64,000 bases of DNA from NCBI RefSeq assembly GCF_028769735.1, contig NC_088177.1, forward strand, positions 9,984,599 to 10,048,598, given 5' to 3'. Of this stretch, positions 25,001 through 37,000 are shown in pieces. The translations under genes and the position numbers were made by a program. The stretch is from Zonotrichia leucophrys gambelii (taxonomy: Eukaryota; Chordata; Aves; Passeriformes; Passerellidae). How positions within the stretch are numbered: the first letter of the stretch is position 1; each line of letters begins with the position of its first letter. A model generated the notes under the pieces. The model ran no database searches. It worked only from the letters and a program-made list of their open reading frames with translations, and was not told the origin of the DNA.

Positions 25001-28000
25001 TATAGTAATAATAGGGGAGGCAAAAAAAAAAAAGAAAGAAGGGGGGATCAAAAAGGGCAAGCAGGAGTATCCTTGACATTTTTGGCTGTTCTAGAGGCAG
25101 TGACACAAATGTTTGTGTCCTCATGTTTGAAATCATGACCTAATCCTGCACTGCTCCTGCTCCTGGTGTATCTTTGAAAAGTTCTGTCTCTGCCTTTGCC
25201 TTTCATAAGTGATGACATTTGCTTAAAAACTCCCTTCGGGGTCTACGTCAATTTTCCTTCTCTCCTTTTTTGTCTTTCTTTCTTTCCTTTTTTGTTTTTC
25301 CTTTCCTTCCACAACAGACCAATGGTTATGAGGAAGACGTGTATGGATCATCCCAGAGTAGAAAATCTAGCAGGGTTAGTAGATGATTTCTATTGCTATA
25401 AAATTCTATCATTCCATTTGATGGGATTAAAGCTAATTAGCAAATTCTTTCTGGCAGTGAAGCAAGTTTTACCTGTCTTGCACGTTGTGGGTTTGGAGTT
25501 TGTCAGGCACTGGAGGTGCAGCAAGAAATAAAAAATCAAAATCTGGGAAATAAAAAATCAAAAATCAAACCCTGAGTGAGGAGTCTCAGAAATCAGTACA
25601 GAAAGATCTTGGGAGCCAGAACTGCTTTAACTTGTGAGCAAAAGTGGTTAGAAATTACATTGTGGCAGCGCTGGCAGGGAGGGTTTCCACCTGCTGGAAA
25701 CAGAGTGAGTGCTTCTCCACCTCTGCAAAGGTGTTCATGCTGTGCTCTAGCACTGAATCTCTTAATTTAGACCATGCCTTGAGATTTGCATAGTTAAAAT
25801 GGACTTTGGGTTTGAATTTGCATAGTTAAAATGGATTTTGAATTTTCCCCAAATGCACATTGTTTATTTGAAGTTTGCTTAACTAAATGCCTTTGGTTTT
25901 TTGGTCTTTTTTGTCTTTTTTTCCCTTTATAAACCATATCCTAGGGTTTCTGGAAACGCCTACAGAGCTGAAGAGCCAGTGCAAGTGTTCCCACTTAACT
26001 ACTTAACATTGCTGGACTTTTATTTCCAGTCCAGAAAAGCTTAATAATTAACTCAGTTGTGAGGATGCAGGTCACAGTGTTCCAGCACAAGTGTTGTGTG
26101 TCAATTACAGCAACTCCTGGCCCTGCTTTGTTCAATACTGGGGACTGTGCAGATGATTTAAAGGGGGTGTCCAGGCACACCCTGGGGACAGAAGGGGAGC
26201 TGTTTGGGTTTTTTTATTCCCCCTTTATTTTAACAAAGCCACACAAAAAGCTCAGAGCCTGTTGATCTTTGTGCTGCCAAGGCTTCTTAAGACATTTAGT
26301 GCTGTGCAGCCTAAAGCTCAGTGTTTAGGCCAAAAATAAACTCTTGTAAGCCTCCATTTATCCAAGTGTTTGAGCAATAACAGGCTGAACATGAGAGGGA
26401 GTTCAGGGGGTGACTTTGTAGGCAGAGTTAAGCAGGAGCCTGGATAAACAGTGAAACCTGATATTTCACATCCATCTAAAATTGTTGCTGCCATATAATT
26501 TAGCTGGCATTATGTGGATAAGAGACAATGAAATGCTGTTGCTTGAGCTGCTGAAAAAACAGCCTGTCCCATTGCTGGCCCATTTGAGGAGTTCAAGGAG
26601 CTTTATTCTGTAGCACTGGTGATAAATTATGTTCTTACTCTTTACTGACATATTCCAGTGCTCCGAGGGCTGCAGGGAGAGCAAAATATCTGCAAGAAAG
26701 TCATCCAGGGGGAAGAGGTTGTTTGGTTTCCATTTAAATAATTTTAAATCATGCTGGAATTAGCGTTTGCAGCGTGGGGGTTTAGTCTGAGTAGGGCTTA
26801 ATTACAGCAACATCGTTAGTTCCTTGTAGTTCTGTTGCTGTTTGGATTAATCATTAATTAGGAGGGGGAGGAAGGTTTGGGGGTAACTCAGAATAGCTGA
26901 AACTTCAAATTGATGCCAGCCTGCTTGGCATTCACTTTTTAGGAATATTGTCTCCAAAATGCCCAAGCTGAATCACAAAGTGACAAGGAAAAATGAAAAA
27001 TAGGAAGATTCTTCAGGACAGCAGGGAAATGATGAATGAACCTGCTGGCAATGGCTGTTTCCAAAATGGGTGTCCAGTTTTAAGTCACAGCATGGGCTGA
27101 TCTCCTTGTACACACTGCACTTGCAGTGTCACAGGTTGATCCCTTAAATATGATTAATGCCATGTGCCAAACAGCCCACGTGCAGATTGCAAACTCTAAG
27201 CAGGAATGAAAATAATTTCTTAAAGTTCACTTCAGGTTTCCCTTCAGACAAAGTCTCCTTTTACAGGCATTGTTTGAGGGGCTTTGGTTTGTGGCTGGTT
27301 GTTGCTTGGGTTAGGTTTTTTTGAGGTTGGACAATGATTTGCCTCAGCCTGTACCTGTAGGTATTGTGACATATCTAAATTTCAGAAAAAAATCAAACAA
27401 ATTTCTTTATTTTGCCACAGATCTGCCTCCTTTGTGAGGGAATTACCACCTCCATGGACCTGTGGTGAGGCAGGTTAGGGTTGGTGAGGAGCTGACTGCT
27501 GAAAGCAGAGGGCCTTGGCTGTCTGAGAAATGTTTGGAGAGGAAAGGTGTCAGGGAACGGGTGTGAAAGGAGAGCTCTGGAGAGCAGCAAAGGGGGTGAA
27601 AGTGTGACATCTTTCAGAGCAACCACTCCTCATTAACATCCCCTGAGTGCACCAGAAGTGCAGGGATGACTGGATGCAAGGCAGACAGCAGGGAGAGAAG
27701 GTGTTTAATTTAAAGAAGGTGCTTAAAGTCTCACTTCTTAGAGAACAGTTTTCTTGCCATGTCTGACAGTGGCTGCTCACACTCCTGCTGGGCACAGGCA
27801 GCAGCTTTGGTCCCTGGCTTTGCTCTGCATCTCCCAGCATCTCAGGGTGTAGCTTGCAGGACATAAACTCCCCAGGATCCCAGGAGGAACCTGGCCAGCT
27901 CTCTGGCCAGTGCATTTTTCCAGTGCTTCAAAGGCCCCACAGTTTTCACACATCCTCACAACTTTAATGCAGTTCTCTCTTCACACATCCTCACAACTTT

Positions 28001-31000
28001 AATGCAGTTCTCTCTTCTTTGTGCATCTGTGACCACTTTGACTGCTTTGCAGTTTGTATTCACTTAGTTTACTTTTTGCTTCCCATTTAAAGGAATAAAG
28101 AATGAAGCTGAGTTCTCAAGGAGTTTTCTTTTTTTTTTTGTTTTGTTTTTTTGCTTTGTTTGTTAATGCAGGCTTCCTACTACTCTGACCTGGGTGTCCC
28201 CAACAGCAGCTATGCTTCCACATCTCAACTTTCTTCCCAAAATGGAAATTGGGTCTGTTGCCCTCTGGCTTCACCTGGCCTGGACTTTGTTTGGATAATA
28301 CAACCTCTTGTGCTTAGGAATCAATTGGACCAATTGTCAAGAGTCTCTGTAGCTCTTTTTAGTGAAACTTTAAAAAAAGCCTCGAACAAACCAGACCTTT
28401 TAAGATTTGGAATGAGTCATGGAAAACTGTTTTCAAATGAGCACAGTCAGTTTTTCCTTTGCTGCTCCTCCCTTTCCTTGTTGGTCTGGAAAGATAAGGG
28501 AAATCTTAATTACCTGAAGTTCTCTGTTTGAGGCAGCTCCTCTGCATAGCGTGTCAGTCTGGTGAGCTTGAGACAATCCAGTCTGCACTACATGAAATTA
28601 AAGGGAAGCAGCTCCCAGAGTGCTGGGAGAGCATCAGTGGAGTGTAAAACCCTGTGAGGTTGCATTGTCCCCTGTGTGTGACAGAGCTGGTGCCAGCAGA
28701 GCTCCAGCAGTGCCCCAGGGGTATGGATGGGGCGCTGGCAGCAGGACCTGGGTTTGGGGTCACTGCTGGAGCCTCCTGCACCCAGCTCTGCCACACACAC
28801 AGAGTGCTCTGGCTTTGTGTGAGTCCTGCCTTTTGTGGGGGGGATGTTACTAACACTTGTTTCAGGCTGCTCTGCTTGAAACACTTGTAATTTTTCCTGA
28901 ATTGGTTGTGTTTTCTCTGTGTTTGTGAATAATGAAACACACAGGAGATGTTCTTACAACTAACAGTGTGTGCTTTGAAGCACTTCTGTGTAGCTCTTTT
29001 TCGTGAGGACAAACCCCATTTCTGGCTCCTGTACACCAACGTGTGGGAGACAATAACAGCTCAACAACCTAAAATTAAATTTTACTGTTTTGCTTTTGCA
29101 TACTGTCTGTGTCCTCCCTTCCTGTAGGAAATGCACATGCCTGCTTGGTATTCTTAGTCTTTGGGAGCAGAGATCTAATGCTTTCATGGAGCACATGACT
29201 AATATTCTCTGTACTGGGTTTCCTTCTGCTGTCATGTAGGGGTCCTAATCTCTCACCAAGAGGGTTCATTCTGTTGTAGGCACCTGGTTGTTTTTTTTTC
29301 TGTCGAATTTTCTGTGCCAAACCAAAAAGTGTTGTGCTTGTCTCCCCCAGCCCTCCCTGCTGTACAGCGATGCCCTGCCAGCCAGGAGTTACAGGGTTTG
29401 TTGTGCTGATGCTCTGAGCACCAACACCAGAGCCTCCCACCCCCAGCCATGCACATCCTGTCCCCTGCTCTGTCTGTAATTCCCCTTGAGTGCATTTATT
29501 TGTCTCACCCCTGGTGTCCCATCCATCTGAATGCCACGTGTGTGATGCTGGTTGTGCACACCTTTGCTGAGCCTTTTTTTTTATTCCTGTTGGGATTGTG
29601 CTCATGGGGTTGTGATGCTGCCAGGGAATTGTCTTCCTTGGTGTCTTTGCAGCAGCAGGACAGAGAGGCAACATCAATTCTTGCTGGCTGCTTAACAGCT
29701 AACAAAAATCTGTTCACAAATATAATTTTTTAGACAAATTCCTGCCTTCTTGTTTAAAATTAGCTTCTCAGATTTTTTTCTCAGAGCTTAGAGTTTCCTG
29801 AACCATATATCTCTGTGCTAAACCAGAGTCTGTCTTAAAATATTCATTTTCCTCCTATTTTATTAATTTACTAAACTGGCTGGTAAGTGGAGCTTATTAG
29901 GAGGTAAGTGAAGCTCATCACTGCCAGCACCAGCAGTGAAAGTGAAACAGATGGGACCGGTGTAAGAATTGATGTAGCCATTTCATGGGTAGGCAGTCAC
30001 AGCATTAAATTCAAATTGAATTGTGAGAAGGGTTGGTGTCCCACCTTGGGCTGGGTCAGATCCTGCACGTTCGCTCGCCTCGGCTCGGCTCTTCCCTGCA
30101 TGCTGCTGGTGTTGCACCCAGGAGATGGCCCCGTGCTTGCCCCCAGGAGGTGTCCCTGTCCCTGCCCACGCTGCTGGCTGCCTGTGCTTGTTCTGGGTGA
30201 GTTTGTGGGTGTGCAGAGAGGCTGAGTGCCATGCTGTGCTGACTCTGTGTTTCATTGTAGGCGTCGGTGTACGACGAGAGCGTTTACAGCGGGAGCCGGC
30301 GCTATAGTGCCCCCAGTTCCCGTGCTGTAAGAGCTTTTCTGCTTTTCCCTGCTCTGTCCCTGTCCTCTGCCGGCCTGGGGAGCCTCCCACATGGGCTGTG
30401 TGACAGCCAGGACCTGCTGCTGTAGGCAGCAGGAGTGGGAGCACCATTCCCACCTGCTTCCATGGGGCGGTGATCAATGGGAGCTCGTCCCTCTGGGACT
30501 GGGGAATCCACTCCTGCCTCACACAGATCAAACACCTTGGGAAGGCCATGCATGAAATCCTTTCCCCCCACCTAAGTCTTAATTCTTGTCAAGTGCAATT
30601 TTGTAAAATAATCAGCCAAAAATTTAAAAATCAGTTCTGCATAAGCAGTGTGAAGTGGGAATATATGGGTGGCTTGGTTTTGTTTCTTGGATTTCCCATG
30701 AGTTTCCATGGAGCAGTGATGGATGGGAACTCATCCCTCTGTGGGACTGGGAATCCACTCCTGCCTCACACAGATCAAACACCTTGGAAGGCCATGCATT
30801 AAATCCATAAGGCCATACATGAAATCCTTTCCCCCCCTAAGTCTTAATTCTTCTTGTCAAGTACAATTTTGAAAAATAATCAGCCAAAAATGTAAAAATC
30901 AGTTCCACACAAGCAGTGTGAAGCGAATGATTTTTGGGAATATATGGGTGTCTTGGTTTTGTTTCTTGGGTTTTCCACCAGCTTCCATGGAGCAGTGATG

Positions 31001-34000
31001 AATGGGAACTCATCCCTCTGTGGGACTGGGAATCCACTTCTGCCTATGCTTGGTTTGCAGATAAAACACCTTGGAAAGGCCTTTCCCTCCCTAAGACTTA
31101 ATTCTGCTGGTCAAAACTGAGAAAAATACAAGTTTGAAAAATATTCAGCCAAAAATTTAAAAATCAGTTCCACACAAGCAGTGTGAAGCAAATGATTTTT
31201 GGGAATATATGGGTAGCTTGGTTTTGTTTCTTGGATTTCACACCAGCTTCCATGAAGCAGTGATCAATGGGAGCTCATCCCTCTGTGGGACAGGGAATTC
31301 AGGTCTGCCTCACACTCAGTTTGCAGATAAAAAACCTTGGGAAGGCCATACATTAAATCCTTTTCCTCCCTGAGCCTTAATTCTTCTTGTCAAAACTGAG
31401 AAAAATACAAGTTTGAAAAATAATCAGCCAAAAATGTAAAAATCAGTTCCACACAAGCAGTGTGAAGTGAATGATTTTTGGGAATATATGGGTGGCTTGG
31501 TTTTGTTTCTTGGATTTCCCATGAGTTTCCAATGGGAACTCATCCCTCTGTGGGACAGGGAATTCAGATCTGCCTCACACTCAGTTTGCAGATAAAACAA
31601 TTTGGAAAGGCCATACATGAAATCCTTTCCCTCCCTGAGACTTAATTCTTCTTGTCAAATACAGTTTTGAAAAATAATAAGCCAAAAATATAAAAATCAG
31701 TTCCACACAAGCAGTGTGAAGTGATTTTTGGGAATATATGGGTGTCTTGGTTTTGTTTCTTGGATTTATAGTTAAATATATTTTACAGTCATATATTTGA
31801 CAGTGCTTCCAAAATGTGTGTTCATGTGAGTGGAGGGCTCTGTCATGGATGGGGAGCAACAATATAAGGAATGACCATATAAATTGTGTATTTGAAAAAA
31901 AGAAACTCCAGAAGTTGGTTTACAGATTAAAAGTCACAAAACACCTTCATATCTCCTCTGTGGGTTTTTGGGGCAGGCAGTATATCTGCTGCTGTTGTGT
32001 CCACCTGGAAAACAAAAAGGAAAAAAAGGCAATCTCTTTAGATTTTTCAGTCCTCCTCTGTGGGCCCTCTGCTTATTCTGCCTCTCATAGCAGAACCCAA
32101 CCAACCAAGAGAACCCCAGCAAACAAATAACCACCATCTAAGGCCATAAGAGTGAAAAGCCTCGAGACAGACAGTGATGTTAACTTTAAACATCACATTT
32201 TTATTAGCTAGGAGGAGGAAACATTTCCAAGAGTGCTTACTGAGCACTTGTTAGTCCTTCAAGGGCTGTGCCATGCTCTTGCCAGCCCACTGATTCACAT
32301 CATTTACAGCAAACCTTTCAGCCCAAAACCTGTTTGCGGGTCTGTCAGGGGCTGGCAGTGGCATGAGGACTGAAACCCTGGTGCTTTCCCCTCCCTCCAT
32401 CCCCATCCCCATCCCACCCTGAGCTACAGGTGTTTATTTGTGTGTAACCCAGCCTTTCCAGTTCCTGGAGTAATGAGAGACTTGGAGCAGGAGGGGTTTG
32501 CCCCAGAGGCAGTGACCTTGTCACAGCACCTGTGGTTGTTTTAATGCCCCTGAACCTGAGAGGGAGTGTCACCTCTGCTGGCTGTTCCCAAAAAATGTTT
32601 TTGGAAGGGCAGGTGGATGCAGGGGGTGAGGCTGAAAGTGGCCTTGCTTGGTCACAGCCACTTCCACAGTCAGCCCTGCAACGCACAGGGAGCAGCTGTG
32701 GGATAAATAGGGCCTGGAAACATTAATATGGGGCTCATCCGTACTTACAAGTTTTTCCCTGTCACATGTTTCAGATTTATTCCAAACCCTTCTTTCAGTA
32801 AACATAAAACACTGCCGTGACCAAACAAAACCTGTGGTTTTACTTCAGTGCTTTTTGCCTTTGATTTAGGAATTATTGTGTGACTGGCAATAGTTGGAAG
32901 CAGTGTGCAGCAGAGTTTTATAACCTCTGGAAGGAAGATCAGGTGCCCAAAGCCACTGTTAGACACAGAGTCCCAGAATGGTTGGGGTTGGAAGGGACAT
33001 CAAAGGCCACCTGGGCAGGGTCACCTTCCCCTCTCCGGACTGCTCCAAGCCCTGCCCAGCACTGACCATTCCAGGGATCCAGGGGCAGCCCCAGCTGCTC
33101 TGGACACTGTGCCAGGCCCTCCCTAGGGGTGCATCCAAGGGCACTGCCCTGCCCATGGGCTGTGCACCCTGCACAGGATGTTTTGTGGGCTTGTGCTCTA
33201 GCTGGGGTTATTTCCAGCTTACCCTCTCACCATTCATTAGTGCTGCAAGCTTAATTTGATGCTGTGCTGCTGTGACTAATGGTGATGGAGCAGCCCTGCA
33301 GTGGCTTGGCTGCTCCTGTAGTGACTTAATTTAAAAAGCCCTGAAAAAACCCACAGCATCTCCAAAGTGTAAAAATTCTTCAGATTTCTGTGTGTTTGTA
33401 TCTGAGAAGTCCTTATCACCTCTGTAATAAACTCATTGTTTTCAGGGTAAGTTCTAGTTCTATTTCCCTGATGCTTTAAACTTTCATTTTCCTGTTCCAT
33501 GTCCACTGCATTTAAACCTCTGGAAATAAAAGAGCATGGACACATTCCTTGTCCATGTCCTGCCCTGCATCTCTGCTCAGATGTTTCCTTTCACAAAAAG
33601 CTACAAGACTTTCTTTGGCAGGAGATGAGGACTGCAGGTGCTGGAAAACCAGGAGAGAGACTCAGTCTCTGAGCTGGGCTCAGTTTTTACTTTAATCCCC
33701 ACATAGATGGATGTTTCTTCCTTTGGCCTGCAGAGCATGAATTCATTTTATATGTGCATAATGTTGGGAACATGGGAAAGTGATTCACCAGAGCTCTTGG
33801 AAAGTAGTAGGATGGAGCCTTTTGTAGAGAAACTGAATTGTTTACTTGTCACTGGTACCTGAAGAGATATAAATAAATGATTAGTATTCTAAGAATTGAG
33901 TCAAAGCTCTACTTGAACTGCCAGTGGAATTACTGCTTGCCTTGATTTTCAAATTAACAATTCTCTGTTTTTCACTGCTGTTCCTTTGTCCAGCTGCATG

Positions 34001-37000
34001 TAACCATCTCTTGAACTGATTTCAGATGTGATGCTCCACATCCTCTCCTGCTTCCCTTGCCAGTTCTAATGCCTCTCTCTTTTCTCTGCCTGCTGCTCCT
34101 GGATTTCCTGCTGCAGCCCTCTGAGTACAGCTGCTACCTTGGGTCGGGATCTCGGGCATCCTCCAGAGCCAGCTCTGCTCGGGCCAGTCCAGTGGTGAGC
34201 TCCTCTCTTTCTCTTTGCCCTTTGTTTCATTCCTCTCTCCTTCAAGGTCCTTTTTTTGTACAGAGAGGTCACTGTCTCTGAGTAATCCTCAAGGGATGTA
34301 TTATTTGCTTAAAAGTGCTGTCACGCTTCTCCTGTAATCTGCCTAAATGTTTGGAACCTCAGAGTGAAAAATTATCTAGTAGTAGCAATGGCAGCAGCTA
34401 TAAAATTCTAGAAAGATTTCTACAGAAATTTCAGCTATGAAATTCTATTTGCAACCTGGTAGTCCATAAAACAGCAGAAGATTTTTTTAGTGATTCAGGT
34501 ACACCTACCTCAGACATTTCCCTTAATGGCACTGTTAAATAGTAACCACTAATCAGTCATCTGAGCAGGAATCCTCTAAATATCAGTGCTTGTATACCTG
34601 GATTTATAAATGCAGTGATGGAGAAAATTAGTTAAAGGAGTTTTTGTGAGTTTCTTAGGGTGTTAAGTAGACCTTCTGGGCAGCACTTTAGGAGGAACTG
34701 CAAAACTGAAGTGATTTCTATGCAGATGCATGTTAAGACAAAGAAACCAGAGGAGAAATTGCAAAACTGAAGTGATTTCTATGCAGATGAATGTTTGGAC
34801 TCTCATGCACTTTGGACTCTCATGACAATGCTGTGTTTGCTTTAAATGGAGAAAAAAGGCCCAGCAAGGTTATTGTGGAAAAGACTGGGATGTTGATGGG
34901 AGTGCTGTGTCTCCTTTTGGGGAGGAGGAAACCCTAAACGTCCTGTAGCATTCAAGCAGTTCAGTTTCTGTCCAGTGAGCAGAATTTTGGTGCAGAGCTG
35001 CAGGGCTCTCCAGAGGTTGGATTTGATTATTTTGTGGGACTGCAGAGTACCAGGCGCTGCAGTATTTAGCAGGGTGAAGTGCTAGAGGGATAAAGAGCAC
35101 CCAGCTCAAGCTGTGGCTGAGCAATGCTCAAGTGCTAATGATGCCTCAGGTTTGAGCTTTTATATTTTTCACATTGTGTGCTGCTTTAGTGTGTGTAGTT
35201 CTGAGTTTTATATGAGGGGATGGTGAGGTGTCTTCACAGAGCAGGGAGACAAAACAATTCTTCTATAGCTGGGGACCAAGGATAAATGATCCAGATCTCA
35301 GGCCCAAGAGCACAAACAACATGGGCTGAAGAGAGAAAAACAAGAAGGATGGGACTTCATAATCTAAAGCTGTAATTGGACAATTAACTCCAATATACAA
35401 ATGAAGCAGAACTTATAAAACTATGAGACCCTGTGAACAGTTGTCCATTTTGTGACCATTTTGGTTCACCTTGGGTGCAGCCCTGGCTGGGCTCTTGTGC
35501 TGCCCAAGTGGATCCATTGAGGCTTTTTAATAAATCCCTGCTTTATTCTTTAACTCTGGCCTCTGTTCCAGGTCAGCCTTCACAGGGCATCACTAAAGGC
35601 TTCTCCACCCCCTGCTTTTAGGGGTTTCTGTTCCTCTCTGTGGCTGTTTCCAGCTCTGGGTATTTCTGATTTATTTCCAGGCATGGGGACAGCTGCTGAG
35701 TGCTCTAGGATGTCTGGTAGAGGAAACATGCAGCTTACAGTAAACTAAAATATAACAACATTAATTTGCCACAGAGAATGAGTTTTGGAGTCTGCCATTA
35801 GAAAACATACAACAGAGCTGTGTGCTCTGAAGTTTTGGTGTTCCAAGTGTACATTCACTTTTTTAAATTGTTAAAAAACAGAGGGAGTTTCATTGGATAC
35901 TGTATGGCAGCTGGTGAGCTATAAATAAATCAGTGTTTTAATTAGCCCCTGAACCTGAGTCCCTGAGCTATGAGTTCTTGCAGAATATAACTAACATTAG
36001 TAATACATCTTAAATGGATTTGCAAACTGAATTTCAATTACCCCCAAAGCAAGAACTAACCAGAATAAACAGGGATTCCATGACAGCTCTGTTAGGGCAA
36101 TAAGAACTGGGTACCCACGCAGTGCATGTGGTGTTTTCTGTGTGCCAGCTGAGTCACTCCTGCAAGTTCCTCACAGGAATCAATCACAGGATGCAGGGGT
36201 GGGTTTGGGCTTTAAATCCCCTGCTTACACTTTGGCCCCGTGGTATGCAAGTGGCTGGAGATGCTGTGCTGAGTCAGCACCAAGCTGAAAATCTGCTCTG
36301 CAGGGAGACAGCAGGCACTCCTTAAATCACCTTTCTTTGCTTTAATTAGTGGTTTATTGCCTGCTGTGAAGAGCTTCCCTTATTTCTGTCACCTTGAAGA
36401 AGAGCAGAGTTAATGCCACAGTGAGTCCAGGTGATCCTAAAAGTTCTCATTGCTACACAGGGTCAATCCAGCAGCACTTTGTGATTATGATATTTTTTTT
36501 CCTGCATTAAACAGACATTGCTTTTCCTGTAACTCAGGGGAGGGATCACTTTTACTGACAAGGTTCAAAGTGTTCTTGTAGAGTTTTCAGTCAGGTACTT
36601 GAGAGTGGAGAATGATTCCATGGAACTTTACAAATTAAAGCACACAACAGCTTGTCCCTGCAGCTCTGAAATTTTTTTACTCACTGTTCAGTGAGCAGTG
36701 AGCAAAAAGCAGCAGTAGTTTTCCTGCAGTGGTTTTCCTGCTGTGCACAGCTTTGCTAGCTCATGTTCTCGTTTGTGTTACCATGTTGGTGATACAGTCA
36801 AAGGCAGGAAGATACTTCAACACAATGTGTGAATATTTGGCTTTGTAGTTATTTTAGGAATTCACTATATCTGAATGAGGTTTGCTGTTTGTTTATTTTC
36901 CCTTAACATTTTTCATGTTATCCCACTGGTAATTATCTGCTGTCCTTGCAGTTACTGCAGGTATGCAAATATGTTGTTTAATAGTAAACCATCCTCACAG

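Larger units (their letters stand above)
22045..25317 (+). other. LRRFIP1 intron
   Basis: It contains a short CR1 remnant at about 22312-22400, directly followed by a solo LTR at 22418. The rest shows no repeat family I can name. A splice-like AG at 24594 has no in-phase donor. Confidence 0.7.
30327..34116 (+). other. LRRFIP1 intron
   Basis: The first third is a five-copy tandem array (30440-31770). An antisense CR1 lies at about 32962-33175. The remaining sequence is unremarkable. Confidence 0.7.

Noticed and set aside
27421..27464. Splice-bounded 44-bp segment
   Set aside because: Out of phase with the flanking exons, and no family resemblance.
29075..29677. Minus-strand open frame of 200 codons
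   Set aside because: No recognisable domain, and it lies opposite the [15 protein letters not shown] exon. Probably a chance frame.
36952..36960. Nine-base AG...GT segment (LLQ) as a microexon
   Set aside because: Too short to support from sequence alone. Such patterns are frequent by chance.
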